From Chenopodium formosanum (taxonomy: Eukaryota; Streptophyta; Magnoliopsida; Caryophyllales; Amaranthaceae), in NCBI GenBank assembly GCA_024500155.1, contig CM044877.1:74232001-74296000 (forward strand): a stretch of 64,000 nucleotides of DNA. Direction: 5' to 3'. Shown here piece after piece: positions 32,080-43,445 of this stretch; within the stretch, counting starts at the first letter, position 1, and each line of letters begins with the position of its first letter. Under the pieces are notes generated by a model. The model was given only the letters and a program-made list of their open reading frames with translations, was not told the DNA's origin and did not search any database. Made by a program: the position numbers and the translations under genes.

Positions 32080-33834
32080 TTATTCCTTTTGAGAACGAAG
32101 GTTGATATGTAGGCCATCGACAAAGACTGGATCTGGAGTATAGATTACCCTTTCATTTGGGTTGGCTTTTGAAAGTCTAAATCGAGTTACTACGTTATGC
32201 AGGAAAACGAGAACCTTAATTCGAGCATACTCTCTTCCACAACACATATGAGGTCCTGATCCAAAAGGTACATATACACCACGACCTTGCTTCTCTTCGA
32301 ATCGTGATGGGTCGAATCTCTCTGGTTCTGGAATATGTACTGGATCCATGTGTGTTGAATAAACTGACCAATGAACCTAGATTTCAAACAAGATAAAATC
32401 ATAAGAATGACTAATTATAATTTTATGTAATGTGTATTCAATAAAAACATTGTCATAATTCGTTATTCTTTTCCTACAAGCCAACTCATAAGAAAAAGTA
32501 TAAATCAATAATATACTTTCTCTATTCTAAATTAGATGACATGTTTCTTTTATTATGTTTATCAATGCAAAAATTCAATCAAATTAAAAATATCTTTAAT
32601 CATACTATTGTAGATAAAACAAAATTTATAAATAGTGTCAAAAATCTGATTTCAAACAGAGAAAGTATGTTTTGTTAAGTTTTCCTTAGCCAAAGGGCTC
32701 ATCAGATCACTTGTGCGTGGTATTCTCTTTTATTCATAATAATATAAGACCCACTTGTTTGAAATGTTCACCATTTGATAATTTTACATTCTCCACACCT
32801 CATAAATGAACAGAATAATCTCATAAGTGAAATCCATGATATTTTTTCCAAATATATCTAATCTATTAAAATTATAGAGCAACTTTAATGGTTGTAGTTA
32901 GGGACTTGCTTGTAATATTAAATAATCCTTAGATACTAGCTTGATCATTGGTGTAAGAAAATGTAATTAGCTTGGTCCGCCAAGCTAATTTGCTTGTAAA
33001 AGAACTTGCCAAAATAAAACAAATTAGAATAAATATTTTGAAATATAAAAACGTAAATTAAGGATGTGGGGTTCATTTTAAATAATAAGCTAATAGCTAG
33101 CCATTGGAGCTCGAATTAGCTAAAATGACAATTACCTTAAAAGGTTATGCGGCATGTTAAACTAATTTGACAATTAACTTGTCATTGGAGTTGCTCTATG
33201 CTCTTAATAGATTAGATATGTTTAGAGTTCTACATATATAGTACAATATCTTATTAGGAAATGGTAACAGGTTGTGTAGAAGCTTGATATATAAAGAACA
33301 TGTTTGATTTTCATACCTTCCACCCCTTTGGAACTGTGTAGCCACCGTAATGGATGTCTGTCGAAGCCTCTCTAAAGCCTCCGAGGCCGGGTGGCTTAAG
33401 TCTCATCGATTCACAAACCACATTCCACGAGTACTTCATTTTCTGAATATCCTTCCAATTTAGTAGCTCCCCTTTTTCTTTTGATTGTGCAATCTCCAAT
33501 TGTTCTAATAACACATATCAAATGTGTGTGAGAACAACTAAATTTGAAAATAATAAATATGCTACGTTAGACTTTTAAAGTAATTCAGTTATTCTAGTTT
33601 ACCGAGTACATCAAATTTGATAATTAATATTTTGTATTTCAATAAGTGACTAGCTATATATCAAGTTAAGCTAGGTTTAATGGTAAGGATTGTACCTTCC
33701 AACCTTATTAGTGGCACTTTGAGGGTGGGGGATCCCTTACCCTTCCTCCATCACTCTTAAAATATCTGACCCGTAAATATCAGACCAAAAAAACCGTAAA
33801 GGTTGGGATATGATCAAGGTCCTTCTCCTCACCG

Positions 33835-33873
<39 letters not shown>

Positions 33874-35071
33874 AATAAATAAATAAATAAATGAATAAAA
33901 ATAATAAGTGACTAGCCATATGCATATATCAAATCAAATGGTATAAATCAATAATTGACCTCATAAAAAATTATGGATAAATGTAAATATAATTATGGAC
34001 AATTATTGCATGCTCAATATTCTAGCAGTTTTATAGTGTTATATGGTTGTAGACCATGTTTGTAGATAACTTTCTATAAGCACAATTTATAAGTGTAGCA
34101 TGTTACTCGTCATTAACAACGCACAGCAATGCAGAGTACGTACCTTGTAAAACCTTTTCGTAAACGTCAGGATATTCAGCAAGATGAGCCATTAAGAATG
34201 TAATGGTGTTGCTTGTAGTATGGAAAGCAGCAAACAAGAGTGCTACAATCTTGCCAACTAACTCCGTCTCGCTTATAACGTCATCGCCTTCAATCGATGC
34301 CCTAAGCAACCCACCTAAGAAATCAAGACTATCAACATTTATATGCTCTTTTTTTTCTAAGACATCCATTTTTCTTTGCCTAACTAATTCTACTAGCTTA
34401 TCTCTTATAACTTTTGATGCTTTTACAGCATGGTTGTATGGGGTTCCGGGGAGATTTAAAGGCACTGATATGATTCCCTTGACTAAGGTATGGTAGGGCG
34501 TAGCCAATTCTTTAATTTGATCACTATCATTGATGCTCAAAATTAAATTACAAAACAAGGAAATAGTGAACTCTTTTGATAGTGGTAAGACTTTTACTTG
34601 GTTAAAAGGTGCCCAATGCTTCTCTAAATGCTCGCGCACCTTAGTATCCATAATTGGCACGTAATGTTGCATCGACTCGAGCCGAAGAAACTTGTGTAGT
34701 TGCTCGTTGAAGAGTTTCCATGGTGGGGAATTAGAGTCAATGTTTGTCAAAGCTAGGACATCTATAATCGTAGGAGGTAACCACGTCTTGAAATTTGACT
34801 CGTTTGAATAAATGAACTTGTTACCGGAGGCACCACAAAAAATGGCCATTTTTGCACCAGCCAACGACGTTTGGAAGATGTTAGCAGAGTACTTCTTCAT
34901 TCGATCACTTATAAATTTAGCCGGATTTACCATGAAACTCAAGTTTTCTCCGAGTATTGGCCACCCGGTTTTACCCGGAGGAAGCTTTGAGCTTAGAGGG
35001 GTTGTTATGGTACGAAAAATAAGTATGAAGAAAATTGTTATAGCAAGGGTTAAGAAAATGATGAAAGCCAT
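32080..35071 (-). CDS. CYP716-like cytochrome P450, copy B, intact
   Basis: Three exons on the minus strand: 35071-34144 (928 nt), 33504-33317 (188 nt) and 32376-32080 (297 nt). All introns are GT-AG and the join gives 470 residues, close to the usual 480 for the family. Visible parts: ER membrane anchor (residues 3-22), Pro-rich hinge L-P-P-G-K-T-G-W-P-I-L-G-E, I-helix L-L-F-A-A-F-H-T-T-S, K-helix E-S-M-R, P-E-P-E-R-F, haem loop F-G-S-G-P-H-M-C-C-G-R with the Cys ligand, and C-terminal Y-T-P-D-P-V-F-V-D-G-L. These match CYP716 of the CYP85 clan, whose known members oxidise triterpene scaffolds such as beta-amyrin. The acidic residue of the I-helix groove is His here. Substrate and subfamily are not known. 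Confidence 0.9.
33641..33921 (+). mobile_element. Retroposon (SINE-like) in intron 1 of P450 copy B
   Basis: The body, about 33660-33902, ends in an (AAT)n/(AAAT)n tail. It is bounded by near-identical 19-bp duplications AATAAGTGACTAGC(T/C)ATAT (33641-33659, 33903-33921). Copy A has a single, similar target (AATAAATGACTAGCATA, about 24390). GGTTTAATGGTAAGG looks like a degenerate A box. Target length and tail argue for LINE-driven retroposition; SINE identity is inferred. Confidence 0.6.
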
Positions 35072-35159
35072 GGATGGATAGTTACGTTGTTCTGTGATGT
35101 TTTTGTTGATCTAGACTTCAAAAAATTTGATGAAAGGAGCTAGAATGAATACATGTGAT

Positions 35160-35210
35160 AAGAGTATGTGACTACTAATTTACTAGAATTAGCTCTATAT
35201 ATATACGTAG
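35160..35210 (-). promoter_or_regulatory. Likely core promoter of P450 copy B
   Basis: On the minus strand a TATATATATAGAGC box lies at about 35192-35206, some 120-135 bases upstream of the ATG at 35071. It is a plausible plant TATA box with initiation near 35165-35175. Copy A lacks this box at the matching place. Confidence 0.5.
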
Positions 35211-36113
35211 TATACATATAGTCTCTCCATTTTTAAATAATTGCTCCATTTCTTCATACGCGGAGTTTTAGGAGAAATTGGAAAAATGTAATAAAATATG
35301 GAGGCAGTGGAGTTGGTGGAAGAATAAAAAATTATAAAAAGTAAAAGTAGTTTAGAGAATTGGAGGAGAGTGGATATGAAATTAATAAAATATGATTTAT
35401 ATTGGGTCCACTAGTATAGAGATATGAATTAATTATTGTAAAAGGTTTCCAAATAAAGAAATGAAGCAATTATTTACAAACGATCGCAAAGGAAAAGTGG
35501 AGCAAGTATGAAAAACGAAGGGAGTACAAAGAAAACTTTATATTTTACTATTAAGAGGTTGTGGAATCAAATCCTATAAGAGATTCGGACTCGATAGGAC
35601 TCCCCAACTCCTTACCAACAAATTAAATAAAAACCAAACTAGTGTGTAGCCCGAGCGTTGCACCGATTGCTACTTTAATTAGACCTTGTGATTATCGATT
35701 ATATACATTTATTTTTATAGCATAGCTTATAATTGACTTAAATGGTTAAATATCTCTCTTTCTTATAAAAAGTTGAGTGTTCAAATCCCCTTATATGACG
35801 TGGTCTACTTGACACAAGAACGTCTTTTAATATATTACTATGAATACTTTTAAGGAAAGCATTTGGACTATTCATTACACGCACGATCTTAGCGAGGGCT
35901 AACAGATTTTGGAAGCATTGTAATTTGTCAAAAATGTTTCCATATTTGGGAAGAATCTTAGCAAGGCCCACCCCCTCGATTTTATACGAAATATACCACA
36001 TTATGTTGCTTTTATTTTATTTTTTTTTTATTTTATTTTTTTAATTCCATTTTTTTCTTGTATTTTGGCTTTACTTTTTGTTATTTTAATAGTATGAAAT
36101 AAAATTTTAATCT
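35211..36113. other. Intergenic sequence
   Basis: AT-rich. Near 35215-35525 are diverged Stowaway-like ends (CTCCATTTTTAAATAATTGC / AATTATTTACAAACG...GGGAGTA), so an old MITE about 310 bp long is likely. The remainder (35526-36113) has no credible gene; the 87-codon minus-strand frame has no recognised domain. Confidence 0.45.
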
Positions 36114-36257
36114 TAAGGGTTTGTTCTCTTCAATTCAATGCAGCTTCAATCAGTTCAGTTACTTCATAAATAATTCATTTCAGTTTAGTTCAGCTCCAAT
36201 CAATTCAGTTCTCTTCAATTCAGCTCAACTCAGTTGAGTAAATCAGAACAGGCCTAA
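36114..36257. mobile_element. Tourist-like MITE 1 (TTCAG-pentamer family)
   Basis: The body 36117-36254 (138 bp) is flanked by TAA on both sides. The left end GGGTTTGTTCTC and the right end (reversed) GGCCTGTTCTGA form short inverted repeats. The interior is AATTCAG/CAGCT pentamer repeats. Three members of this family lie within 1.7 kb. Confidence 0.72.
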
Positions 36258-37024
36258 TGTAACATTTATTTTACATATTCTTAAGCTACATGACTAATAC
36301 TCCCTCCGTTTTTAAATACTTGCTCCAATTCTATTTTTTGCACTATTCATTTGTCCTACTTTGACTAATGTTTGTGATTTATACATAAGAAAAAATAGAG
36401 TCTTGTGGGTACTTGTTGGAATCATCTCAATGATTAGATTATTAATTTTCAATTGTTAGAATTTATACTTATTGGTAATTAAAGATATTAGTGATCAAAG
36501 ATTAGCATCGGCATACGTGTTCAAGAGAAATAGAGCAAGTATTTAAAAAGGGAGAGAGTAAGATGTGGATTTTTTTTTTCAAAAACTTATTTAGTTAACA
36601 CTTCAATATTAATATGTTTAGAAAAATTGTAAATATTTACCCCTTAAAACGCCTAAAATTGATTTTACTACCTTTTTTATTTAAATAACATATATATATA
36701 TATACATCTTAACATTTAGTTTAAAGTAATTCTAGCAATTTAGTTTCACTTACAATAATTTTTTGCCAATTCCGAGCTCAATTTGGTTCTTTAGGGCCTA
36801 AAATGGCCGTTTAAACCTTAACCGAACATTTTTCTACACGCAAACCACTGAAAAAATTGAATTAGGTTGCAATTTACAACTTATAACAACATTTGGGCTG
36901 CAATTTACAAAATACTAACTTTAAATGGCTGCAATTTGCAAATTTTCCTTTAAATTTAAAATAAAAACTTAAGCTTTGGTATTAAAATATTCATCAACAC
37001 TTTTTTTAAAAGTATGGAGCAGGT
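36258..37024. other. Intergenic sequence with an old MITE
   Basis: About 36298-36560 begins ACTCCCTCCGTTTTTAAAT and ends ATTTAAAAAGGGAGAGAGTA, a Stowaway-type MITE with diverged ends. The rest is AT-rich without coding signal; a short (TA)n tract lies near 36690-36700. Confidence 0.5.
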
Positions 37025-37187
37025 TAAGGCCCTGTTCTCATCATATTATTTTTAGTTTAGTTCAGCTCTAATAAGTTCAGTTCAGTTCAGTTCAGCTCCT
37101 AGTTTTATTCTCTCATAAATTATTCAGTTCAATTCAGTTCAGCTCTACTAAGTTCAGTTCAGCTCAGTTATTGAGAACATGCCCTAA
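37025..37187. mobile_element. Tourist-like MITE 2 (TTCAG-pentamer family)
   Basis: The body 37028-37184 (157 bp) is flanked by TAA. Left end GGCCCTGTTCTCA, right end (reversed) GGGCATGTTCTCA. The interior consists of GTTCAGTTCAGCTC-type pentamer repeats, as in MITE 1. Confidence 0.78.
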
Positions 37188-37602
37188 GGCAGGGTGGGGC
37201 ATATTTTGGGGCATGTACAACTTAAGAACCACCCTACCTACCTATAGAGGGTATGATTTTCATCTCCATAATCCTGCTCCTACCACCCGCCATACATAGA
37301 CCCAAATCCGTCGGGCAAGTCTACTATTTGACCGATCCCACTGACTTTCCTAATGCTTCTCTTTCATCTTATAACCATGATTCTTCCTCATTTTGTCATT
37401 AATTTTGAATTTTACATCTAGGGGTGTAAATAAGTCGATACATTCGTGAATTACTTGCAAACAAGGTCGGTAAAAGCTCTATCAAAACTCGTTTGTTAAG
37501 CTAACAAACAAGGTCGGTAAAATATGCAAACGAGTGATTTCAAGCTCGAGATAGTTCGAACACAAATAATACTTATCAAACTCAACTCGAACATACTGAA
37601 AC
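37188..37602. other. Intergenic sequence
   Basis: No gene. A short direct repeat, CTAACAAACAAGGTCGGTAAAA, occurs near 37460 and 37500, within sequence of ordinary composition. Confidence 0.4.
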
Positions 37603-37775
37603 TTAGGGTCTGTTCTCATTGACTGAACTCAGCTGAACTGAACTGAACTGAGCTGAGCTGAACTGAACTGAACTGAATTGAATTGAATTAAGCTGAACTG
37701 AACTGAAATGAATATTTTATAAGAGAACGAAATTAGGAGCTGGACTGAACTTCAACATAAGAGACCAGGCCCTTA
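37603..37775. mobile_element. Tourist-like MITE 3 (TTCAG-pentamer family, opposite orientation)
   Basis: The body 37606-37772 (167 bp) is flanked by TTA. Left end GGGTCTGTTCTCA, right end (reversed) GGGCCTGGTCTC. The interior is CTGAA pentamer repeats, the complement of those in MITEs 1 and 2. Confidence 0.78.
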
Positions 37776-38679
37776 GCTAGACTCAGATCGTTTGTAAATT
37801 ACATCAATAATTTTTGGTTTTACACTCCCTCAATTTATTTGTTATTTGCATCACATTTCTAAATATGCTATTTTTATAAAGTACAGTACATCACTATAAT
37901 TGTTTCTTCTTTTATTGTTTTTATTATATCTCTTTCCTCACCTAATCTGTTTTAATACTTTTTTTTGAGGAAATTTATTGTTTCTCATAGACTCATATCC
38001 ACTACTTTTGGTAAAATTATTTTCTCTTTTTTTTTTTTTCTTGAAAACTTATTTTGGTAAAACTATTATTCTATTAATACTCCAATTACACGCCTTCAAC
38101 AAGCTCCACTGGCTTTCAAGTCAATGGCGAATTACGTACTGAAATTCATAAAAGTAAGGCGCGAGGGGCGCGAGGCTGACAAAATTTAGAATGAATGCTT
38201 CTGGTTAGCTTTGTCTTGATGTTTCCTCACCATACAAAGCAACACAGCTAATCATTAACTAGATGAAGTAGTCTTGTCCAATACTAATTTTACAGGGTAT
38301 ATTCTAAAAAATTGCAATACTAATTCAATACTATATATAATACGGTACCTACACCATTATTTTGTATACTTATACCAATGTCAAGGTTATTGAAACATTA
38401 GACTTTGTTTAAAAAATAAATAGATAAGATCTATGAGATTTTATATTGGAAAAGATAAAGGTCTAGTTTTTTTTTTTTTTTTTGAGGGGAAGATAAAGGT
38501 CTAGTTTAATACCCATGCAGTCGACATAAAAAATATTCTGTACTTTATTGCAAAAGTAGTAAAGTTGAAACAAATGAAAAAATGATAATATTATAAGAAT
38601 AATTTAATATTTACTTAATTTTAATTTTTATTTTTTAAATACAAAATATAAAATGATTGAAAGATATGGAAAAATATTC

Positions 38680-38710
<31 letters not shown>

Positions 38711-38810
38711 GAATATGAAAAATTATTCTAGGTGAGTGTATACTGAAAAATTTTGGTTGTCAAACAGTAAAGAATATATTTATATGTTCCAAATTGTTTT
38801 CTTGAAATTT

Positions 38811-38854
<44 letters not shown>

Positions 38855-39729
38855 GAAAAATGGGAATATTTTTGCTTTAATCAAACTATATATTCCATAT
38901 ATTTTGGCTTGTTTGTGTTGATTTATTTATTTATTTAAAGATAATAGCTTAAATAGTTCGTTGTTTGTATGAGCTAGTTTGACTGTAAGAATAATTTTTT
39001 GCATAAATATATGTAGGCTAGGGTAAATGATAAATTAATCCGTTGTATTAAAAAAAATTAAAAAAAATAAAAATCTTTATAAATTTGATGTTAATATATA
39101 TGGGACTCCATAATGCACAAAAGAATATTACTCTATAATTACAATTTTATGAATTAATGCACAAAAAATAGAGCAATGTTTAATTTCTTAGATATTTTGG
39201 TGACAAATTTAGAGCAATGATTCAATGAATAATATATTGGTGACAAATTTAGAAATTTGTTATAATATAAATGGCGCGAAACTTTAGTGTTTGAAAAAAA
39301 AAATGGTGGTCAAATAGGAAGGTCATATTATAATAATATGATAAATATATTTGAAGAAGATTTAATGAAAAAAAAGTGGTTTAAAAGGGAAATAACAGTA
39401 CCAGAAAGTGACACGTTTCATTTTGGTGTTTATTTTAGTATACGTTATTAATGATTGATGGTTGATTGTGTATTTGTGTTGTTGCAATGTTGCTCTTCTG
39501 TCCATATATTCATAAAGAGCCACCAATTGGGATGGCAATTCAGTTCGGTTCCTATCCTACTCCGTCTCGATTCGAGGAAAAAAAAATCAACTCCCAGTCC
39601 GAGAAAAAATTAATCCGAGCTTGACTCCGTTAAAACAATCTGACTCCAAATGAAGGAGGTTCGAAGTCAGATCTTACAAAAAATCCGAGAAAAAAAATCC
39701 GATTCCGATTCTTTTTAGATTCTAAACTA
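37776..39729. other. AT-rich intergenic sequence
   Basis: No recognisable gene. It contains long T and A tracts (38679-38705 and 38812-38850, 27 and 39 bases). Its last 200 bases are rich in (T)CCGA(T/G)TCC-like repeats, also seen inverted at 40260-40400. Confidence 0.45.
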
Positions 39730-40033
39730 CTCCCTCCGTTTTTTTATTTGCATCACTTTCCTTTTATAGGTGTTTTCTTTTTATTTGCATCACTTCTATA
39801 TATAGTAACTTTACACTATATTTTATTATTTCTCTCTCTTATTTTAAACCCCACCCAAATTAATTTATCATTTTTCTATCTCATGGTCCTCACTACTCTC
39901 TCACATACTTTCACTTTCATGGTCCCCACATTACTTTTACCATAATAAATTATTCATCCACTCACATTATTAATTCATTCTCCTAAAACTATGCGCACTT
40001 GCAAATGATGCAAATAAAAAAAAACGGAGGGAA
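39730..40033. mobile_element. Stowaway-type MITE (304 bp)
   Basis: The ends CTCCCTCCGTTTTTTTATTT and, reversed, TTCCCTCCGTTTTTTTTTAT are flanked by TA. The inner inverted repeat is TTTGCATCA / TGATGCAAA. Confidence 0.82.
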
Positions 40034-41854
40034 TATATTTTTTTTTTTTACTTTTTCTGTGTAATTGTCGTTAATTTTTTGGGTTTTTAGGCAAGGTGGT
40101 TGTGGGTGGTCATAGGTGGTGTTCGTGTGGGTGGTCGTAGCCTCGAGAGTGGTGTGGGGTATGGATCATGGATTTGAGTATAGGTCCTGATGGCAGTGGA
40201 TGTCGATTACAAGGCCCAAATAGCCCAATTTCTCAAAGTATATTGAATAACTAAAAAAACTCAGAGTCAGGTCGGATTGGAGTTGGAGTCGGAGACGGAG
40301 ACATGATAGTTGAGTCCGATCGGAGTTGGAGCCAATTTTAGCCTCCGACTTCTAGCTAGTAGAATCGGAGTCGGAGATTTTTCATAATTTGCTCCGATTA
40401 TGACCCGTTGTCATGAGATTATATGAACGGAGGGTTGTGAGACAATAAATTCATGTCTCACAAAGGTAATATAGGCTTTCCACGCGTTAGTTTAAAGTTG
40501 TCTCATTGAGTTATCAAATAATATCACTGCAGTTTCAGTGGTACAAAATACACTCTCAGTGATACTTCAAGAAGCTCCACTGGAATTTTAGTGGAACAAT
40601 ATATAAACTCAGTGGTAGTCAATAATTTTTGTCTGTTTTTGCACGTGATACATGTCAGAAAAGTTTTAGTAGGGCTCACACCATCTTTTTCACTCTTCCT
40701 ATCCCTTTCCTCCTTTCTCTCTCTTCCTTGTACTTTTATGTTATTTAAATAGTTGTAAGACACTTCCATTTGTCTCACAACCCTTGATTTATACTTCCTC
40801 CCGTTGTCATCCCTATCCACTAGTTTAAGGAAACAATAAATATCACCCATTTTAGTGTTAAAATCCCTATGTGTCAGCCACTTAGCCCACTGCAAGTATT
40901 GAGGTATAGGTAGACCAATTAATTTTCAACCCGACCTATTTTTCTAGGTCTTGAACAAAGTTTTTTGACCTGTAACTCGATATAACCTGAACCTGTTTAA
41001 CCCGTAAATTTGTGGGTCAAACCCGACCTGAACCCAAACCTGAACCAACGACTCGATTTTATGGGTGTATTCTTTTTAATAAATACATTTATTTGAAAAT
41101 TAATGTTAGTTTATTGATTAAGTTTGATTGTTTGTCTACTATCAAACATTCATTTTATCTTTTTCTCATTTATCAATCTTATACAACTCTTGTGCAAATC
41201 CACACAAATCACCTCCGTCATCAATTATCGACCTACATTAATTGTATCCGTATAACCCACAGTATTGTCATACCCCCAATCGATAGGCATACTGATATTA
41301 TATCAAGAGATATAATACTCCATATATATAACTATGTTGGTATCTTCCTTAAATATCGGGATGTTTAAAGTTTTATTTTTAAGTTTGTTATCATTTTTTA
41401 TTAGTAAGAATTGATGAGCTTTAGTGAAATGGTGACGATTTAAATTATGTAGTGTGTAATGGCGAAAAATAATAAGGTGAAAATGTTCGATTAAAAGACT
41501 GAAAAAAATTAGCAAAGTAAGCTTGAAAAATCAGAATTTTTTTTTTAAAAAGCAAAAAATAAAAATAAATTCATTGGTCCACATACATCGGTGTACGTTA
41601 GGCCCAATAAGTCACCTGCACTTTCTCCCCAACTTGCATTGGAAAATGGCTGCTTTATCATCTTGGCTAATAAGCATCCTTCGCAATTTTCAAACGACTA
41701 TAAATCGAATGAGTCGCGGTTTGGCGAGTGGTGGGGCGGAGATGGAAAAAACCATACCCTCCATGGGTGATGGGGCGAGGTGGATTTTAGGTTGTACCTG
41801 CCCTATCCCTGCTCCTCCCCTTCCGCCCCACTTCATACCCGCCCCATCCCCATC

Positions 41855-41912
<58 letters not shown>

Positions 41913-42149
41913 TATACTTTAATACTATATCATAAAAATTAATACTATTTTAAAATTGTATACTTCTACAACAACAAGGCAACAACCATATCCAGTTCTT
42001 ATGGATAGTTAAGGATCCTGTTCCAAAATTGTGTTGTGTGGAAAGTGGGAAGATACCAGGTACATATAGCTCATGATCTAGCGAATAGGTGCAGATTGAA
42101 TTTTACGCAGTTTACCATTATGTAACTTTCTTTTAGTCTCCTTTTATTA

Positions 42150-42196
<47 letters not shown>

Positions 42197-42455
42197 AAAC
42201 AAACAAACAAAAAAAAAAAAAAAAAAAACAATTGACAGCAATCATGAAGTTTGGCACTTTGGTAGTGTCAATGGCTGGGTTTGTTGCCGACGCAGTGGTT
42301 GGTTTTTCTCTTCGCTGCAGCAACTGGTGCATTGCTTGATGCCATTTTCTTACGAGCTCTCACATCCATATTAAATCTTTCTTGGTTAATTCTAAGGGGC
42401 CTGGTCAAACTGCAAATTATATTACTACATTTAAATAATGAATTAGGTAAACATA
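40034..42455. other. Intergenic sequence with simple repeats
   Basis: It holds a GGAGTCGGAGTCGG-type tract (40260-40400), a G/C-rich GGGGCGGG/CCGCCCC inverted pair (41720-41855), a (TA)n tract (41858-41908) and an A-rich tract of about 80 bases (42151-42229). At 42240-42400 a short GC-richer stretch reads V-V-G-F-S-L-like in one frame and could be a gene relic, but nothing is recognised. Confidence 0.45.
42151..42229. repeat. Long A-rich tract with (CAAA)n
   Basis: About 80 bases, almost all A, with a central AAACAAACAAACAAAC. It could be the tail of a retroposed sequence on the plus strand, but no source was recognised upstream. Confidence 0.75.
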
Positions 42456-42541
42456 CTACCTCCGTTACATATTATTTGCAGCGATTAGACATTTTCCTCT
42501 CTACTTTATGTCAAATCGTTGCAAATAATATGTAAAGGTAG
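42456..42541. mobile_element. Small Stowaway MITE (86 bp, hairpin)
   Basis: The ends CTACCTCCGTTACATATTAT and CTACCTTTACATATTATTTG (reversed) are flanked by TA. Almost the whole element is one hairpin. Its interior is close to that of the MITE at 30125-30214, so they are one family. Confidence 0.82.
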
Positions 42542-42684
42542 TAATTTAATAAGCTTTCTTGTTATGATGATGAATAAGGTGAACTATCTTAGTACCATAT
42601 ATCAACAATGATTACGTAAACAATATAATTTAATAGGGGAAATTTTGCTTTCTTTTTTTTGAAAGAGAAAGGGGCATCATAATA

Positions 42685-43445
42685 TTACGGCATAAGAGAG
42701 TTTGTTGGTATCCTGTGGGATACATCAAAAGTTACATCCTGTGGGTTGTTACCCCTAACTACATTAGCAGTGTCATTAGCTACATAATCATTACAAAAGT
42801 TTGGACAGTTTAACAGCAAGGTCATATGGTTCACATCAGTTGCATCTTTGCGTGCTTGTTTTGCTAGGATGTCTGCCAGGCGATTCTTGCCCCTTTCTCC
42901 ATAGGAGCAGCCTGCATTCATTCATCTTTGGTGTCAGAAGACAGAAATCAGTGCAATTTATATCCTGTACAATAGAGATACAGTCTGTTTCTATTTGGCA
43001 CTTGTTCCATCCCCTATCTCTAACCCAAGTAAGAGCCAATTCTGCTTCCTGAGAGGATGAGGTATAGCCTTTCCATTGAAATCCATGTATCCAAGTCCCA
43101 TGAGAGTCTCTGCAAACACCTGCACAACCTGTTTCTTTGGAGCTGGGAATGAAAGATGCATCCCTTCAATCACATTCCCAAGTCAATCACATTCCCGTTC
43201 CCTATTTCCCAAGTAAGACTATGTTTGAATAATTCCCATCCCTTCCCTACAGCCAAACATATGTGAGAACCCTTATTAAAAGGAGTGGGTCTGGGTTTAT
43301 TTTCTATATATTTCTCATACAACAGTTTCCCAGCCCAGTTGCTTCTAGTGTCAACCATCCAACATAGTCTAGCCAACCCCAATAAGTTGCTCTCTTCACT
43401 CTGAAGGAACCCCAAACCACCCTTGTTCTTTTCCTGACAGATCCA
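42685..43445 (-). pseudogene. LINE zf-RVT and RNase H remnants
   Basis: 43415-43170 corresponds to the post-RT region (G-L-A-R-L-C-W-M-V-D-T, typical of this LINE group). 43173-42836 and 42921-42685, in two frames, give the RNase H: A-E-T-L-M-G-L-G-Y, E-A-E-L-A-L-T-W-V, and at the end N-R-L-A-D-I-L-A-K-Q-A-R-K, the conserved C-terminal block of plant LINE RNase H. Frameshifts near 42920 and 43170. Confidence 0.75.

Larger units (their letters stand above)
27675..35165. repeat. Segmental duplication, copy B (P450 region)
   Basis: Direct repeat of about 17920-25870. Insertions seen only in copy B: 27801-28645 and 30234-30640 (both with 9-10-bp target duplications), a MITE at 30125-30214, a MITE at about 31463-31558, and a retroposon at 33660-33902. 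Its P450 gene is intact. Confidence 0.85.

Noticed and set aside
34203..35081. Plus-strand frames opposite P450 exon 1
   Set aside because: Antisense shadows of a well-supported P450 exon.
42281..42535. Possible gene relic next to the A-rich tract
   Set aside because: A short GC-richer stretch with a hydrophobic reading, but no family recognised and the frame runs into a MITE.
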